Source: Woeseiaceae bacterium (lineage in GTDB: Bacteria > Pseudomonadota > Gammaproteobacteria > Steroidobacterales > Woeseiaceae). Taken from it: a DNA stretch of 46,092 nucleotides. Position 1 is the stretch's first letter, and every line of letters starts with the position of its first letter. The stretch covers positions 1 to 46,092 of the forward strand of contig JASJCM010000020.1 of NCBI GenBank assembly GCA_030065985.1, written 5' to 3'. The position numbers and the translations under genes were made by a program. The notes under the pieces were generated by a model, which saw only the letters and a list, made by a program, of their open reading frames with translations, did no database searches and had not been told where the DNA came from. Below are positions 26,091 through 35,368 of the stretch, one piece after another.

Positions 26091-26456
26091 CTACTTGCCG
26101 CGGCGTCTATCCCAGTTCTTTGAGCGATCGAAGCTGCCCGTATTGTACGGATCGATGCCTTGTTCCTCACCGGAGTCAACCAGCGAGTCGTCCAGGATCG
26201 TCAGCGTCTCGTGTGTGCCGGTGTCTTCGCGAATGAACTTGTTGCGAATCAGCACGTTTTTGCCGGGCCCGACATTCTCGATTTCGCCCGAAAGATCGTC
26301 GTCGGCCTGCACGTATTCGGGATCTTTGCGCGGCACGGCCTGTTTGGGCGTAACTCGGGGAGGCGTGTGGGTACCGGTACTGCGCAAGTCTCCCGCAGGC
26401 AACGAATCGTCGTTTGCACGGAGTTTACTGAACCAGTTTTTCAAGCTTTCCAGCAT
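26091..26456 (-). CDS. Small hydrophilic protein of unknown function
   Basis: 121 residues: an amphipathic N-terminal helix (MLESLKNWFSKLRAN), a Pro-rich linker, and a conserved-looking C-terminal half (GPGKNVLIRNKFIREDTGTHETLTILDD then GIDPYNTGSFDRSKNWDRR). Not recognised by function. It precedes the YkvA gene by 12 bases and is probably co-transcribed with it. Confidence 0.78.
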   Translation of the reverse strand: MLESLKNWFSKLRANDDSLPAGDLRSTGTHTPPRVTPKQAVPRKDPEYVQADDDLSGEIENVGPGKNVLIRNKFIREDTGTHETLTILDDSLVDSGEEQGIDPYNTGSFDRSKNWDRRRGK

Positions 26457-26576
26457 GGCGGGGCAGTGCGCGGTGTTAAGTCAAGACGTGTACAAAAAAT
26501 ATGCACTATAGGCGGGCGATTTTCTACAAATCGCTCGCATGTGCGGTGTCTTTGAACGGTTATTTTGTGACGCGCG

Positions 26577-26864
26577 TCACAATTTGCCGACAGCTCGCCA
26601 GCCGAGCGCGGTGAGGCGGATGATCTGCCATACAAGATAGGGTGAAAGGACGAGGAACCAGGCCACGAAATCCCCCGACCGGATCTTGCCGCTCAACGTG
26701 CCGAAGAAGTCCATGTAGCCCGCTCCCCCGTATGCACCGAACACGGCTTTGCCGACGAACCAGATCGCGATTGGCAGCAGGACCAGGCCGAAAAACAGCA
26801 ATATTGCGAGAAGGGCAAGCTCTTTGGTGAGGATGCGGCGAAAGGCTGATTGGGTCTTGCTCAC
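26577..26864 (-). CDS. Small membrane protein with two hydrophobic helices
   Basis: 95 residues from GTG 26864: basic N terminus, transmembrane segment about 15-40 (LALLAILLFFGLVLLPIAIWFVG), a short glycine-rich loop, and a second segment about 68-82 (FVAWFLVLSPYLVWQIIRL). No recognised family. Stands between another small membrane gene and the hydrophilic protein in the same strand series. Confidence 0.72.
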   Translation of the reverse strand: MSKTQSAFRRILTKELALLAILLFFGLVLLPIAIWFVGKAVFGAYGGAGYMDFFGTLSGKIRSGDFVAWFLVLSPYLVWQIIRLTALGWRAVGKL

Positions 26865-26918
26865 GGTAGGGCCGGTGTTGGAATCAGGCCGCTATCGTTG
26901 CCTAGCTTCACAGAGAGG

Positions 26919-27200
26919 TCAAGCGTCGTCGCGCGTTCGGTGCCGCCGGCGATAAACGAATATGCCGAGATGCAGACATGCCACTGAGAACAACAGGTAG
27001 TGCGGCAGAACCCAGAACCACTCGCTGATGTAGAGCGTGGTCAGGAAAGCCACGACGCCGGAGACAAGATAGAAGTAGGGAAGCGCGTCGTACAGCAGCT
27101 TGGGGAGCCAGATCTTGCGGGAGACGATGCTGCCGGCGCTGCGCTTCTCTTGCCGGCTCTCTGTCAGCGTGGCTTCTTTCCCTGTCGCCGTTCCGAGCAT
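26919..27200 (-). CDS. Small membrane protein with two hydrophobic helices
   Basis: 93 residues: hydrophilic N terminus of about 30, then two transmembrane segments (LLYDALPYFYLVSGVVAFLTTLYI and FWVLPHYLLFSVACLHLGIFVY) and a basic end (RRRHRTRDDA). AAGGA about eight bases before the ATG supports this start. No known family. It follows the FHA gene by about 75 bases. Confidence 0.75.
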   Translation of the reverse strand: MLGTATGKEATLTESRQEKRSAGSIVSRKIWLPKLLYDALPYFYLVSGVVAFLTTLYISEWFWVLPHYLLFSVACLHLGIFVYRRRHRTRDDA

Positions 27201-27275
27201 GCTGCTGTCCTTGTTTGCATGGAGACAACAACTCTAGAGCATGCGGATAAAAAAGAGCGTGATTACGCTCACAAT

Positions 27276-28703
27276 TCAATTTTCGCGCTTCGGGCGTTCC
27301 TCGTAGCGGAAATGCGCGTTGCCGATCGTCACGATATCGCCGTTCGTCAGGAAGTGCTCGGTGACGCGTGTGGAATTGACGTACACGCCGTTCTTGCTGC
27401 CCCAGTCGATTACGCGGGTGGCGTCGCCATCGGTCTGAACAACGGCATGCCGCCGGGAAATAAAGGGCGCATTAAGCTGGATGTCGTTATCGGGCGTGCG
27501 GCCGATCGACAGACGGTCCTTGAACAGCGGGAAGCGCAACAGTTTCTTGCCGATCTTTCCGACAAGCATGCGCGTCGTTCTGTCAACGCTGCGCGGAGGA
27601 AGACCTGAGACATCATCTGCTTCATCGAACTGCCCGGATATCCGCTCGTCGATGTCAGAGATCACGTCACCGATGTCGCCGAGCGAGGCGGATTGGTCGG
27701 ATTTACGAGCAAGTTCCTTTAGCAACACATTGATCGCGTCGCTACGGGCATCGAGTTTCTGTTCGTAGTCCCTGGCCTCTCGCCGCGCTTTCGCAAGTTC
27801 TTTCTCGAGGTCGTCGATACGCGATTGCGAGCGTTCGTCGTGCTGAGTGAGCATGCGCTCGAGTTCTTCCTTGAACGAGCGTGTATCGACCAGGTCCGAT
27901 GCCAGCTGTGTATTCAGCTCTTCGGTCTGCGCCACGGTTTCCTGTGCCTCGCCGAGTTCGAATCGCAGAATGCGGATCTCTTCAGCATGCTTGTCGGCAA
28001 TACCGGCAAGTTCTTCCTCGAGATGCGCGCGCTGCTCGTTTTCGGCGGCGATCTTCTCATTGAGTTCATGGTTCTTGTCGCGCGCGCTCGTCAGGGAAGT
28101 GAACAGGTTGTCGCGTTCGTTCTGCACGTCGTCGTGAAGTGCAATCAGGTCCTGCAGTTTACGCCGCAGCGCGTCGGCGTAGGCCTCGGCTCGTTCGAGG
28201 CGAGCGATATCCAGCGGTTCTTCGGCACGTGTCGCACCAGTCTCGGCTGACTCGGGCAATTCGCGCAGTGCCTCGCGTGCAGCTTCGAGCTCTGAGCCCA
28301 TGTCCGCAGCCATCGATCGGTAGTGTTCCTCGCGGTCGCGTATCTCGGCCTTGAGCGCCTTGATCTTGCGGTCGCGGGTTCGTAGCAGGTTTTCCTTGCG
28401 ATTCACGGCGTCGCGCAGGCCGCTGATCTCGGTATTCAGGGTATCGGTAAGCTCTTCGCGGGCCCGGATTTCCGTTTCGAGGCCGAGCCATTTGGCGCGA
28501 AGCTGCTCGATGTCATACTGCAGCTTGCTTATCGTACGGTCGTTCTCTGGCCTGACATCGTCAAAGCCATGCGTGTGCTCATCGGACTCGCCTGGCAGGC
28601 TGTCGCGCAGCTCGTCGTCCTGCCGAAACGTAATGGCTTCGAGTTCGGCAGTCTGGTCATCGTCTGAGACTAATTCGTTGATGTTTTTCTTGTCATTAGC
28701 CAT
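27276..28703 (-). CDS. Coiled-coil protein with C-terminal FHA domain
   Basis: 475 residues. An acidic N terminus (about 1-55), a long coiled coil (about 55-345) and a C-terminal FHA domain (about 380-470) with the expected signatures: LSIGRTPDNDIQL, SRRHAVVQT and WGSKNGVYVNSTRV. The key phosphothreonine-binding Arg and Ser and the Asn of the SKNGV loop are all present. It probably binds a Thr-phosphorylated partner while the coiled coil gives dimerisation or reach. The next gene upstream is a Ycf46-like AAA+ ATPase. A TAGACT hexamer ends six bases before the ATG and there is no Shine-Dalgarno sequence. Confidence 0.92.
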   Translation of the reverse strand: MANDKKNINELVSDDDQTAELEAITFRQDDELRDSLPGESDEHTHGFDDVRPENDRTISKLQYDIEQLRAKWLGLETEIRAREELTDTLNTEISGLRDAVNRKENLLRTRDRKIKALKAEIRDREEHYRSMAADMGSELEAAREALRELPESAETGATRAEEPLDIARLERAEAYADALRRKLQDLIALHDDVQNERDNLFTSLTSARDKNHELNEKIAAENEQRAHLEEELAGIADKHAEEIRILRFELGEAQETVAQTEELNTQLASDLVDTRSFKEELERMLTQHDERSQSRIDDLEKELAKARREARDYEQKLDARSDAINVLLKELARKSDQSASLGDIGDVISDIDERISGQFDEADDVSGLPPRSVDRTTRMLVGKIGKKLLRFPLFKDRLSIGRTPDNDIQLNAPFISRRHAVVQTDGDATRVIDWGSKNGVYVNSTRVTEHFLTNGDIVTIGNAHFRYEERPKREN

Positions 28704-28709
28704 CGACGA

Positions 28710-28715
28710 AGTCTA
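28710..28715 (-). promoter_or_regulatory. -10-like box six bases from the FHA gene start
   Basis: TAGACT followed by TCGTCG then ATG; the pattern matches rsgA and the GNAT gene. It suggests a leaderless transcript starting at or next to the ATG at 28703. Confidence 0.4.
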
Positions 28716-28794
28716 ACACGCACGCATGAGGTCTCAATCGCACGACGGCTTACATACCACTTACGTTAAATCGTTCGTGGCTGTGCTAATGCCG

Positions 28795-30285
<1,491 letters not shown>

Positions 30286-30288
30286 TGT

Positions 30289-31584
30289 TTAGTCGGATCT
30301 CGCGTTTTCTGCCGCAATACTAAGACAGCCCGGCAGATTGTCGATGTGAAGTGCGTCTGGAACTGAGCCTGCAATATCGCTGCTCAACGCAGCCAGCTTA
30401 TCCAGATCCATGCGCTGGCCAGAGATAACCGGCAACAGCGAGTCGAGCGAGTGGGCATTGTCCGTTGCTGCTGCGAGTTCCTGATCGAGCGCCTGGAATA
30501 CCGTTACGGCCAGCGCCGTGGTTGGCCCTGTCGAAACGCCGCCGCAAAGCGTCGTTGCGTCGCGTGCCCATTCCGCCTGTTGCACGAAAGCGCGCTCCGC
30601 GCGGCGCTGCGAGATGGCTTTGCCGCGTCGCAGTAATTCAATGCTGTAGAACTCGGCCAGCCCTTCAATGATCCAGTCGTAGCCGTCCTCGGCTCGAATC
30701 GAAAGAGCCACATGCATGACCTCGTGTAACAGTGCGCTCGTCCCGTTCTCGCTGATCAGCGGTCGGTCCTTGTGCACGTATAGAGATGCCGGTGCCGATA
30801 ATCCACCGCGCCACATCGGGTCCCCGGCTGTGACGACCGTCAGACGCGACAGCGAATCGGGCAGGACCTCCATCAGTTCCGGCAACGTCCAGTTGAGCAA
30901 CGCCAGCATATCGAGGCGTCTGGCGCCATGACCTTCGGGTGCGGCAATGGCCACACGAACGTCCGTAATCGTGTCTCGTCGCACACCGAGCGTGCCCATC
31001 GCGATCCAGCCTGTCGGTTGATCAAAGCGGCGATCATCCCGTTGCACGCGAATCGGGTCGCGAAGGGAGGAATACTCGGTGACGACCGACCACCCGGGGG
31101 GTAGCTTGAACGCCATGGTCGTGTTCGACCAGGCACCCTTGAGCGAGCGCGTCCGGGCCCGCGGAATTACATCTTCCGCCCGGAAAATTCCCCAGTCGGG
31201 GCCAAGCAGGGCGTCAAACGCGCCGACATCTCGCTCGTGTTGCACCAGCGCATTCCATTCGAGGGTGCCGCCGCGGGGCGGCGGCTGCCAGGAGACACCT
31301 TCGTCATCAATCTGAACGGTGCCGTCACCACGAACGTCGCTAATGCGCTGGTCGATCCGGAACGAGACTTCACGCAACAGATTGCGAGGCTGTCGCAAAG
31401 TGAGGCGTACGTCGACCGTCCCGTCGGCCGGGTTGGGCGTGAGCACATAGCGCAGGTCGTATTCAGGCTCATCCCGGCGATCGGCTGACTCAGACTCCGG
31501 CATGCCGCAGCCGCTAATCGCAATCATGCAGCCGAGCAGCAGCCAGCGATGGGTGACAGATTGCAAACCTGGGACACAGTTCAT
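30289..31584 (-). CDS. Lipoprotein gluzincin-type metalloprotease
   Basis: 431 residues from the ATG at 31584. Signal with lipobox IAISGC (Cys26) predicts membrane anchoring. After a beta-rich N-terminal region (about 40-220) comes a zinc site HEVMH (287-291) with a Glu in WIIEGLAEFY (307) as the likely third ligand, the pattern of M1/M61-like gluzincins. Overall similarity to M61 (glycyl aminopeptidase) is suggested by this layout, but it is not certain. It is the first gene of a minus-strand series and nearly abuts the AAA+ gene (TAA-ACA-ATG), which argues for coupled expression of an envelope protease with a cytosolic ATPase. Confidence 0.85.
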   Translation of the reverse strand: MNCVPGLQSVTHRWLLLGCMIAISGCGMPESESADRRDEPEYDLRYVLTPNPADGTVDVRLTLRQPRNLLREVSFRIDQRISDVRGDGTVQIDDEGVSWQPPPRGGTLEWNALVQHERDVGAFDALLGPDWGIFRAEDVIPRARTRSLKGAWSNTTMAFKLPPGWSVVTEYSSLRDPIRVQRDDRRFDQPTGWIAMGTLGVRRDTITDVRVAIAAPEGHGARRLDMLALLNWTLPELMEVLPDSLSRLTVVTAGDPMWRGGLSAPASLYVHKDRPLISENGTSALLHEVMHVALSIRAEDGYDWIIEGLAEFYSIELLRRGKAISQRRAERAFVQQAEWARDATTLCGGVSTGPTTALAVTVFQALDQELAAATDNAHSLDSLLPVISGQRMDLDKLAALSSDIAGSVPDALHIDNLPGCLSIAAENARSD

Positions 31585-31640
31585 TTCCAATTCAGTTGCG
31601 TACGAATACGCTGTGGTCCTGCTTTGTACGGGTGACGCCG

Positions 31641-32120
31641 ATGATAGCTCAGCTGCTACGCATAATTCGGACCATTTCCTTGCCGATCACGATGTTGGCA
31701 GTGCTGACCGCGTGCGGCTCGAACGCTTCGTTCCAGGCAGAGAGCAGCAATCCCGGCCCGGGACATCAGGCCGCTACAATAGCGCTGGAGCAGGTCGGTG
31801 TTCCGTATCGCTACGGTGGCGCTTCGCCGACTGGCTTCGATTGCAGCGGCTTGGTCCAGTACGCCTATTCACGAGCCGGCCTCAGCGTGCCCCGTACCAC
31901 CGGGCAGCTCTGGAGCGCCGCCAAACCAGTGGCTCAGCACGAGCTCACAGCGGGCGATCTGCTGTTCTTCAGTATTGAGGGGAAGATGTCGCACGTTGGC
32001 ATGTATCTTGGCGAACGCCGTTTCGTCCACGCGCCGCAGTCGGGGCGCTCGGTGTCGGTCGCGTCTCTCGATGCCCCTTTTTACCGATCGGCGCTGATCC
32101 GCGCCGGCAGACTCTACTGA
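31641..32120 (+). CDS. NlpC/P60 family lipoprotein peptidase
   Basis: About 159 residues from the ATG at 31641. Signal peptide with lipobox VLTAC, then a complete NlpC/P60 domain: catalytic Cys in GFDCSGLVQYAY, His in MSHVGMYLG and the third polar residue in FVHAPQSG. Comparable to E. coli MepS/MepH, which cleave peptidoglycan cross-links (D-Ala-mDAP). The open frame begins at 31596, but the shorter form gives a normal signal peptide. Its end overlaps the convergent lipoprotein gene by seven bases. Confidence 0.93.
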   Translation: MIAQLLRIIRTISLPITMLAVLTACGSNASFQAESSNPGPGHQAATIALEQVGVPYRYGGASPTGFDCSGLVQYAYSRAGLSVPRTTGQLWSAAKPVAQHELTAGDLLFFSIEGKMSHVGMYLGERRFVHAPQSGRSVSVASLDAPFYRSALIRAGRLY

Positions 32121-32761
32121 ACGATAAAGGCGCGCAGCTGTTGGGCCATGCCTTTGCAGGCCTTGGTCTGCGTTCGTGCGATTAAGGGGATCGGTACCAC
32201 GAGCGCCGGCAGGAACGAGGTCCCGCTAACATCCGCTGACACCGTGCCGGCAGACTCGAAACCATCGAGATCCCAGATTGATGCCTCGTAATCGGCATCG
32301 TTTTGCCACCAGGCAAAGCCGAAACAGCCGCCGCCACCAGGGCCTGCCGCGCATGACAGGCTGCCGCCTTCAGCGACGCGCTCCGTGTCGCCATCAAGCC
32401 AGACGATGTAACGGACGCCCATGTCCTTGACGGCAGCTGCAACGCCCGGGCGTTCCATGAGTTTAGGCAGGCCCTTGGTATCGGCGGGAGCGGTGCGCGG
32501 TTCGAACCACGGGAACAGGGCATCAACAAACTGTTGGTTGGGTACGACGCGAATTCCTTTGGAGCCACCGCCAAGGGTCTTCTCTACACAGGTGATGTAG
32601 TCGGATTCCGTTTCGTTACCGGAGTGGTAGCTCTTGGCCATAATGACAACCGATTCACCCTCGCTAATGCCCGTGACGGTCTCTCGGGCGTCTTCGATAC
32701 GTGAGGTGACGCAACCGGTCAGTGCCACGGACAACAGGATTACGAGGAGCTTATTCTGCAT
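32114..32761 (-). CDS. Predicted lipoprotein of unknown function
   Basis: 215 residues from the ATG at 32761, with GGAGGA eight bases upstream lying inside the end of the preceding gene. Lipobox ALTGC (Cys17). Mature part with MAKSYHSGNETESDYITCVEKTLG and VKDMGVRYIVWLDGDTERV, a Cys/Gly-rich loop (SCAAGPGGGGCFGFAWW), and WDLDGFESAGTVSADVSGTSFLPALVVPIPLIA. The shape recalls GNA1162/TolB-N-like envelope proteins of DUF families, but no assignment is made. It is coupled to the upstream lipoprotein gene by overlap. Confidence 0.85.
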   Translation of the reverse strand: MQNKLLVILLSVALTGCVTSRIEDARETVTGISEGESVVIMAKSYHSGNETESDYITCVEKTLGGGSKGIRVVPNQQFVDALFPWFEPRTAPADTKGLPKLMERPGVAAAVKDMGVRYIVWLDGDTERVAEGGSLSCAAGPGGGGCFGFAWWQNDADYEASIWDLDGFESAGTVSADVSGTSFLPALVVPIPLIARTQTKACKGMAQQLRAFIVQ

Positions 32762-33467
32762 CGTCAATTCCTCCGATGGCGAAGATGCCGACGACGTTTT
32801 CCGGCTCCTCGCTGTCTTCCGCGGTTTCGGCCAGCATAGTGCCGGGCTCGGCGGTCGCGGGATCGAGTGGACCGTCGGCGAGATCGCGAATCTTGGTCAC
32901 TCTATCCATTTGCATAATGATCAGGGCAGCAGCATCACGCATTGCCAGGATGGCTGCCCGGCGCAGCGCGTCAGAGCCACCGATGCCTTCTTTCTGGCTC
33001 TTGCCATACGCGCTGACGGTCCAGCTCGAGGCGCGGTTGCCGACGCTGTCGAAGACGGCCATGCGGTAACGAATCCAGACCGCGAACTCCTCGGAATTGC
33101 TCTGACTGGGTATCGAGAATTCGAAACCTTCGATCGACGGCTCAATCAGCGCATCAAACTGGTGGTCGCGCGGATCGTCGTTCGGTCCAAGCACGACGAT
33201 TGAGTCGAACATGTGGTCGAAAAGCTGCGTGAACAGCATCGCGTTCGAACGGCCGAGGTCGATCGTCCAGGTGTCTTTGCCGAGTACCTCTTCGACGTGG
33301 ACGAAGTTCTGAAAATCCTCGGGAATACGCACGGCGACATCCACGGGTATTTTCTCGATGCGCGGCTCAGGTATCGTCGGCATCTCCATCGTCAAGGTGG
33401 AGCTGCAGCCGGCGACCATGAGCAGGGCGAAACCGGCAAGCGATGCAAGGCGTAATCTGTCGGTCAA
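32751..33467 (-). CDS. Predicted lipoprotein of unknown function
   Basis: 238 residues from a TTG at 33467 with poor ribosome-binding site. Lipobox MVAGCS (Cys21). The mature part contains IPVDVAVRIPEDFQNF, LGRSNAMLFTQLFDHMF, DALIEPSIEGFEFSIPSQSNSEEFAVWIRYRMAVFD, an architecture similar to the LptE/ABC-transport-auxiliary or CsgG-associated lipoprotein folds that bear on envelope transport; not proven. A Glu-rich C terminus (LAETAEDSEEPENVV) follows. Forms a two-gene unit with the next lipoprotein (overlap of 11 bases). Confidence 0.84.
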   Translation of the reverse strand: MTDRLRLASLAGFALLMVAGCSSTLTMEMPTIPEPRIEKIPVDVAVRIPEDFQNFVHVEEVLGKDTWTIDLGRSNAMLFTQLFDHMFDSIVVLGPNDDPRDHQFDALIEPSIEGFEFSIPSQSNSEEFAVWIRYRMAVFDSVGNRASSWTVSAYGKSQKEGIGGSDALRRAAILAMRDAAALIIMQMDRVTKIRDLADGPLDPATAEPGTMLAETAEDSEEPENVVGIFAIGGIDDAE

Positions 33468-33612
33468 GTAGATAGAATCCGCAGGTGTTCGTTGACTGCT
33501 TAGTCAGAGCGATTTCGGGTCCTTAAGTTCCCGGAAACACGCCGTTTCCAAGCCTTGATCACTTTAGTGTTACCGTACGCGCAGTGCAAATGAATAGCCC
33601 CGGAAGCCCCTG

Positions 33613-34365
33613 ATGCCACGACCGAAGGTGCTGGTATTTCAACACGTTCCGTTCGAGCCGCTCGGGACACTCGATCCTTTACTTAAAGATGCGGGCTTTC
33701 GTATCCGCTATGTCAATTTCGGTCGTGAGCCGAAGCAGCGTCCCGATCTCGATCGCTATGAGGCGCTGATCGTTCTCGGCGGGCCGATGAATGCCGACCA
33801 GATCAATACGTATCCGAATCTTCTGACTGAAGTCGAGATTATTCGCGAAGCGGTCGAAGAGGGCATGTCGGTATTGGGTATATGCCTCGGCGCACAGTTG
33901 CTGGCCAAGGCGCTCGGCGGATCCGTGTCACGCAACGAGGTTCGCGAAATCGGCTGGTGTGATGTCGAGATGACCGATGCCGGCCTGCAAGACCCCGTAC
34001 TGTCGACGTTCGAGCCAACCCAGGAGGTCTTCCAGTGGCACGAGGACGGCATCTCGCTGCCGGCCAGCTGCGAACTGCTGGCGAGCTCCCCTGCGAGTCG
34101 GGTGCAGGCTTTCCGCTATGGCGATCATGCCTACGGCTTCCAGTTTCACCTCGAAGCCAATCGGCCGCTGATTGAACGATGGTTATCCGTGCCGGCCCAC
34201 GCCGAGACATTGCAGGAAGAGGTCGGACAAATCGATCCGGACGCGATTCGTGCGCAGACCGATACGTCGATAGAGCCATTGCAGGCGCTCAGCAAGTCGA
34301 CGTTTTCTCGCTGGATCGATCGCTTCGACGTCGGGCCGCGTCGCCACCACCTGCCGTCCCGCTAG
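33613..34365 (+). CDS. Class I glutamine amidotransferase-like protein
   Basis: 250 residues with the complete class I triad: Cys91 in GICLGAQLLAKALGG, His179 and Glu181 in FQFHLEA. The N-terminal KVLVFQHVPFEPLG opening and the lack of a synthase domain match stand-alone GuaA-N-like amidotransferases, some of which are gamma-glutamyl hydrolases (e.g. PuuD-like). Exact substrate unknown. GGAAG about eight bases upstream fits the ATG. Confidence 0.92.
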   Translation: MPRPKVLVFQHVPFEPLGTLDPLLKDAGFRIRYVNFGREPKQRPDLDRYEALIVLGGPMNADQINTYPNLLTEVEIIREAVEEGMSVLGICLGAQLLAKALGGSVSRNEVREIGWCDVEMTDAGLQDPVLSTFEPTQEVFQWHEDGISLPASCELLASSPASRVQAFRYGDHAYGFQFHLEANRPLIERWLSVPAHAETLQEEVGQIDPDAIRAQTDTSIEPLQALSKSTFSRWIDRFDVGPRRHHLPSR

Positions 34366-34372
34366 GGGCCGG

Positions 34373-35368
34373 CTAGTAATCCAGCCACTCGAGTGGCGGT
34401 TCCTGCATCAATGCCACCTGCTCGCGCAGGGCGAGAATGTGCTCGTCCCAGTAACGGCGGCTGTCGAACCACGGGAACGCAACCTTGAAGGCCGGGTCTT
34501 CCCAGCGCCGCGCCAGCCAGGCCGCGTAGTGGATGATGCGCAGGCTGCGTAGTGCTTCAATGAGGTGCAGCTCACGGGCGTCAAAGGTCCGGAATGCCGT
34601 ATAGCCCTGGAGAAGGGCTTTGAGCTGCGGTTCCTGTTCTTCCCGATCGCCGGACAGGAACATCCAGAGATCCTGCACCGACGGTCCGTGCCGGCAATCG
34701 TCCAGGTCGACGATATGCAACTGCTCGCCGCGGACGAGGACATTGCCGGGGTGGAAGTCGCCGTGCAGACGTATCTCGCGGACTCCGCCCGCGCGTTCGT
34801 AACACGCCTCGACACCATCGAGCACGAGTTCGACGATTCGCTCGTAAGCCTCGAGATTCTCGTCGGGAATGAAATCGTGATCGAGCAGGTACTCGACGGA
34901 TTCCGTGCCGTAGCTGTCGATGTCGATACCGGGCCGATGCTCGAAATGCTTGACCTCGCCCTCGAGGTGAATACGCGCGACCAGTCGACCGAGCTGCTTC
35001 TGCAACTCGAAGTTGTCGAGGTCCGGCGCGCGACCGCCGTAGCATTTGTAGACGGCGAGGCGATGGTGGCCTGTCTGATGCAGTGTCGCGCCGTCATGCT
35101 CGAGTGCGGGCACTACCGGGATTTCCTGTTCGTGAAGCGCGGCCGCAAACGCATGCTCCTCGAGGATCGCGGCGTCGGACCAGCGTCCCGGGCGGTAGAA
35201 CTTTGTTACGATCGGCGGACCGTCCTCGATGCCGACCTGGTACACGCGGTTCTCGTAGCTATTGAGTGCCAGGAACCGGCCGTCGCAACGAAAACCGAGC
35301 TCGGCAAGCGCGGCGAGAATATCCTCAGGTTGGAGGTCGGCGAACGCCAGCGTCGCCGCGTCGTTCAA
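34373..35368 (-). CDS. srkA: Stress response serine/threonine kinase SrkA (YihE)
   Basis: 331-residue eukaryotic-like kinase of the APH/YihE fold. Conserved parts are SYENRVYQV (Gly-loop area), IVTKFYRPGRW (Lys), the catalytic loop LHGDFHPGN and the metal-binding IVDLDDCRHGPSVQDLW. In E. coli SrkA counters the MazEF pathway and protects from oxidative and envelope stress. The start is TTG at 35368, overlapping the typA stop codon (TCTTGA), so translation is probably coupled to typA. Confidence 0.93.
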   Translation of the reverse strand: MNDAATLAFADLQPEDILAALAELGFRCDGRFLALNSYENRVYQVGIEDGPPIVTKFYRPGRWSDAAILEEHAFAAALHEQEIPVVPALEHDGATLHQTGHHRLAVYKCYGGRAPDLDNFELQKQLGRLVARIHLEGEVKHFEHRPGIDIDSYGTESVEYLLDHDFIPDENLEAYERIVELVLDGVEACYERAGGVREIRLHGDFHPGNVLVRGEQLHIVDLDDCRHGPSVQDLWMFLSGDREEQEPQLKALLQGYTAFRTFDARELHLIEALRSLRIIHYAAWLARRWEDPAFKVAFPWFDSRRYWDEHILALREQVALMQEPPLEWLDY

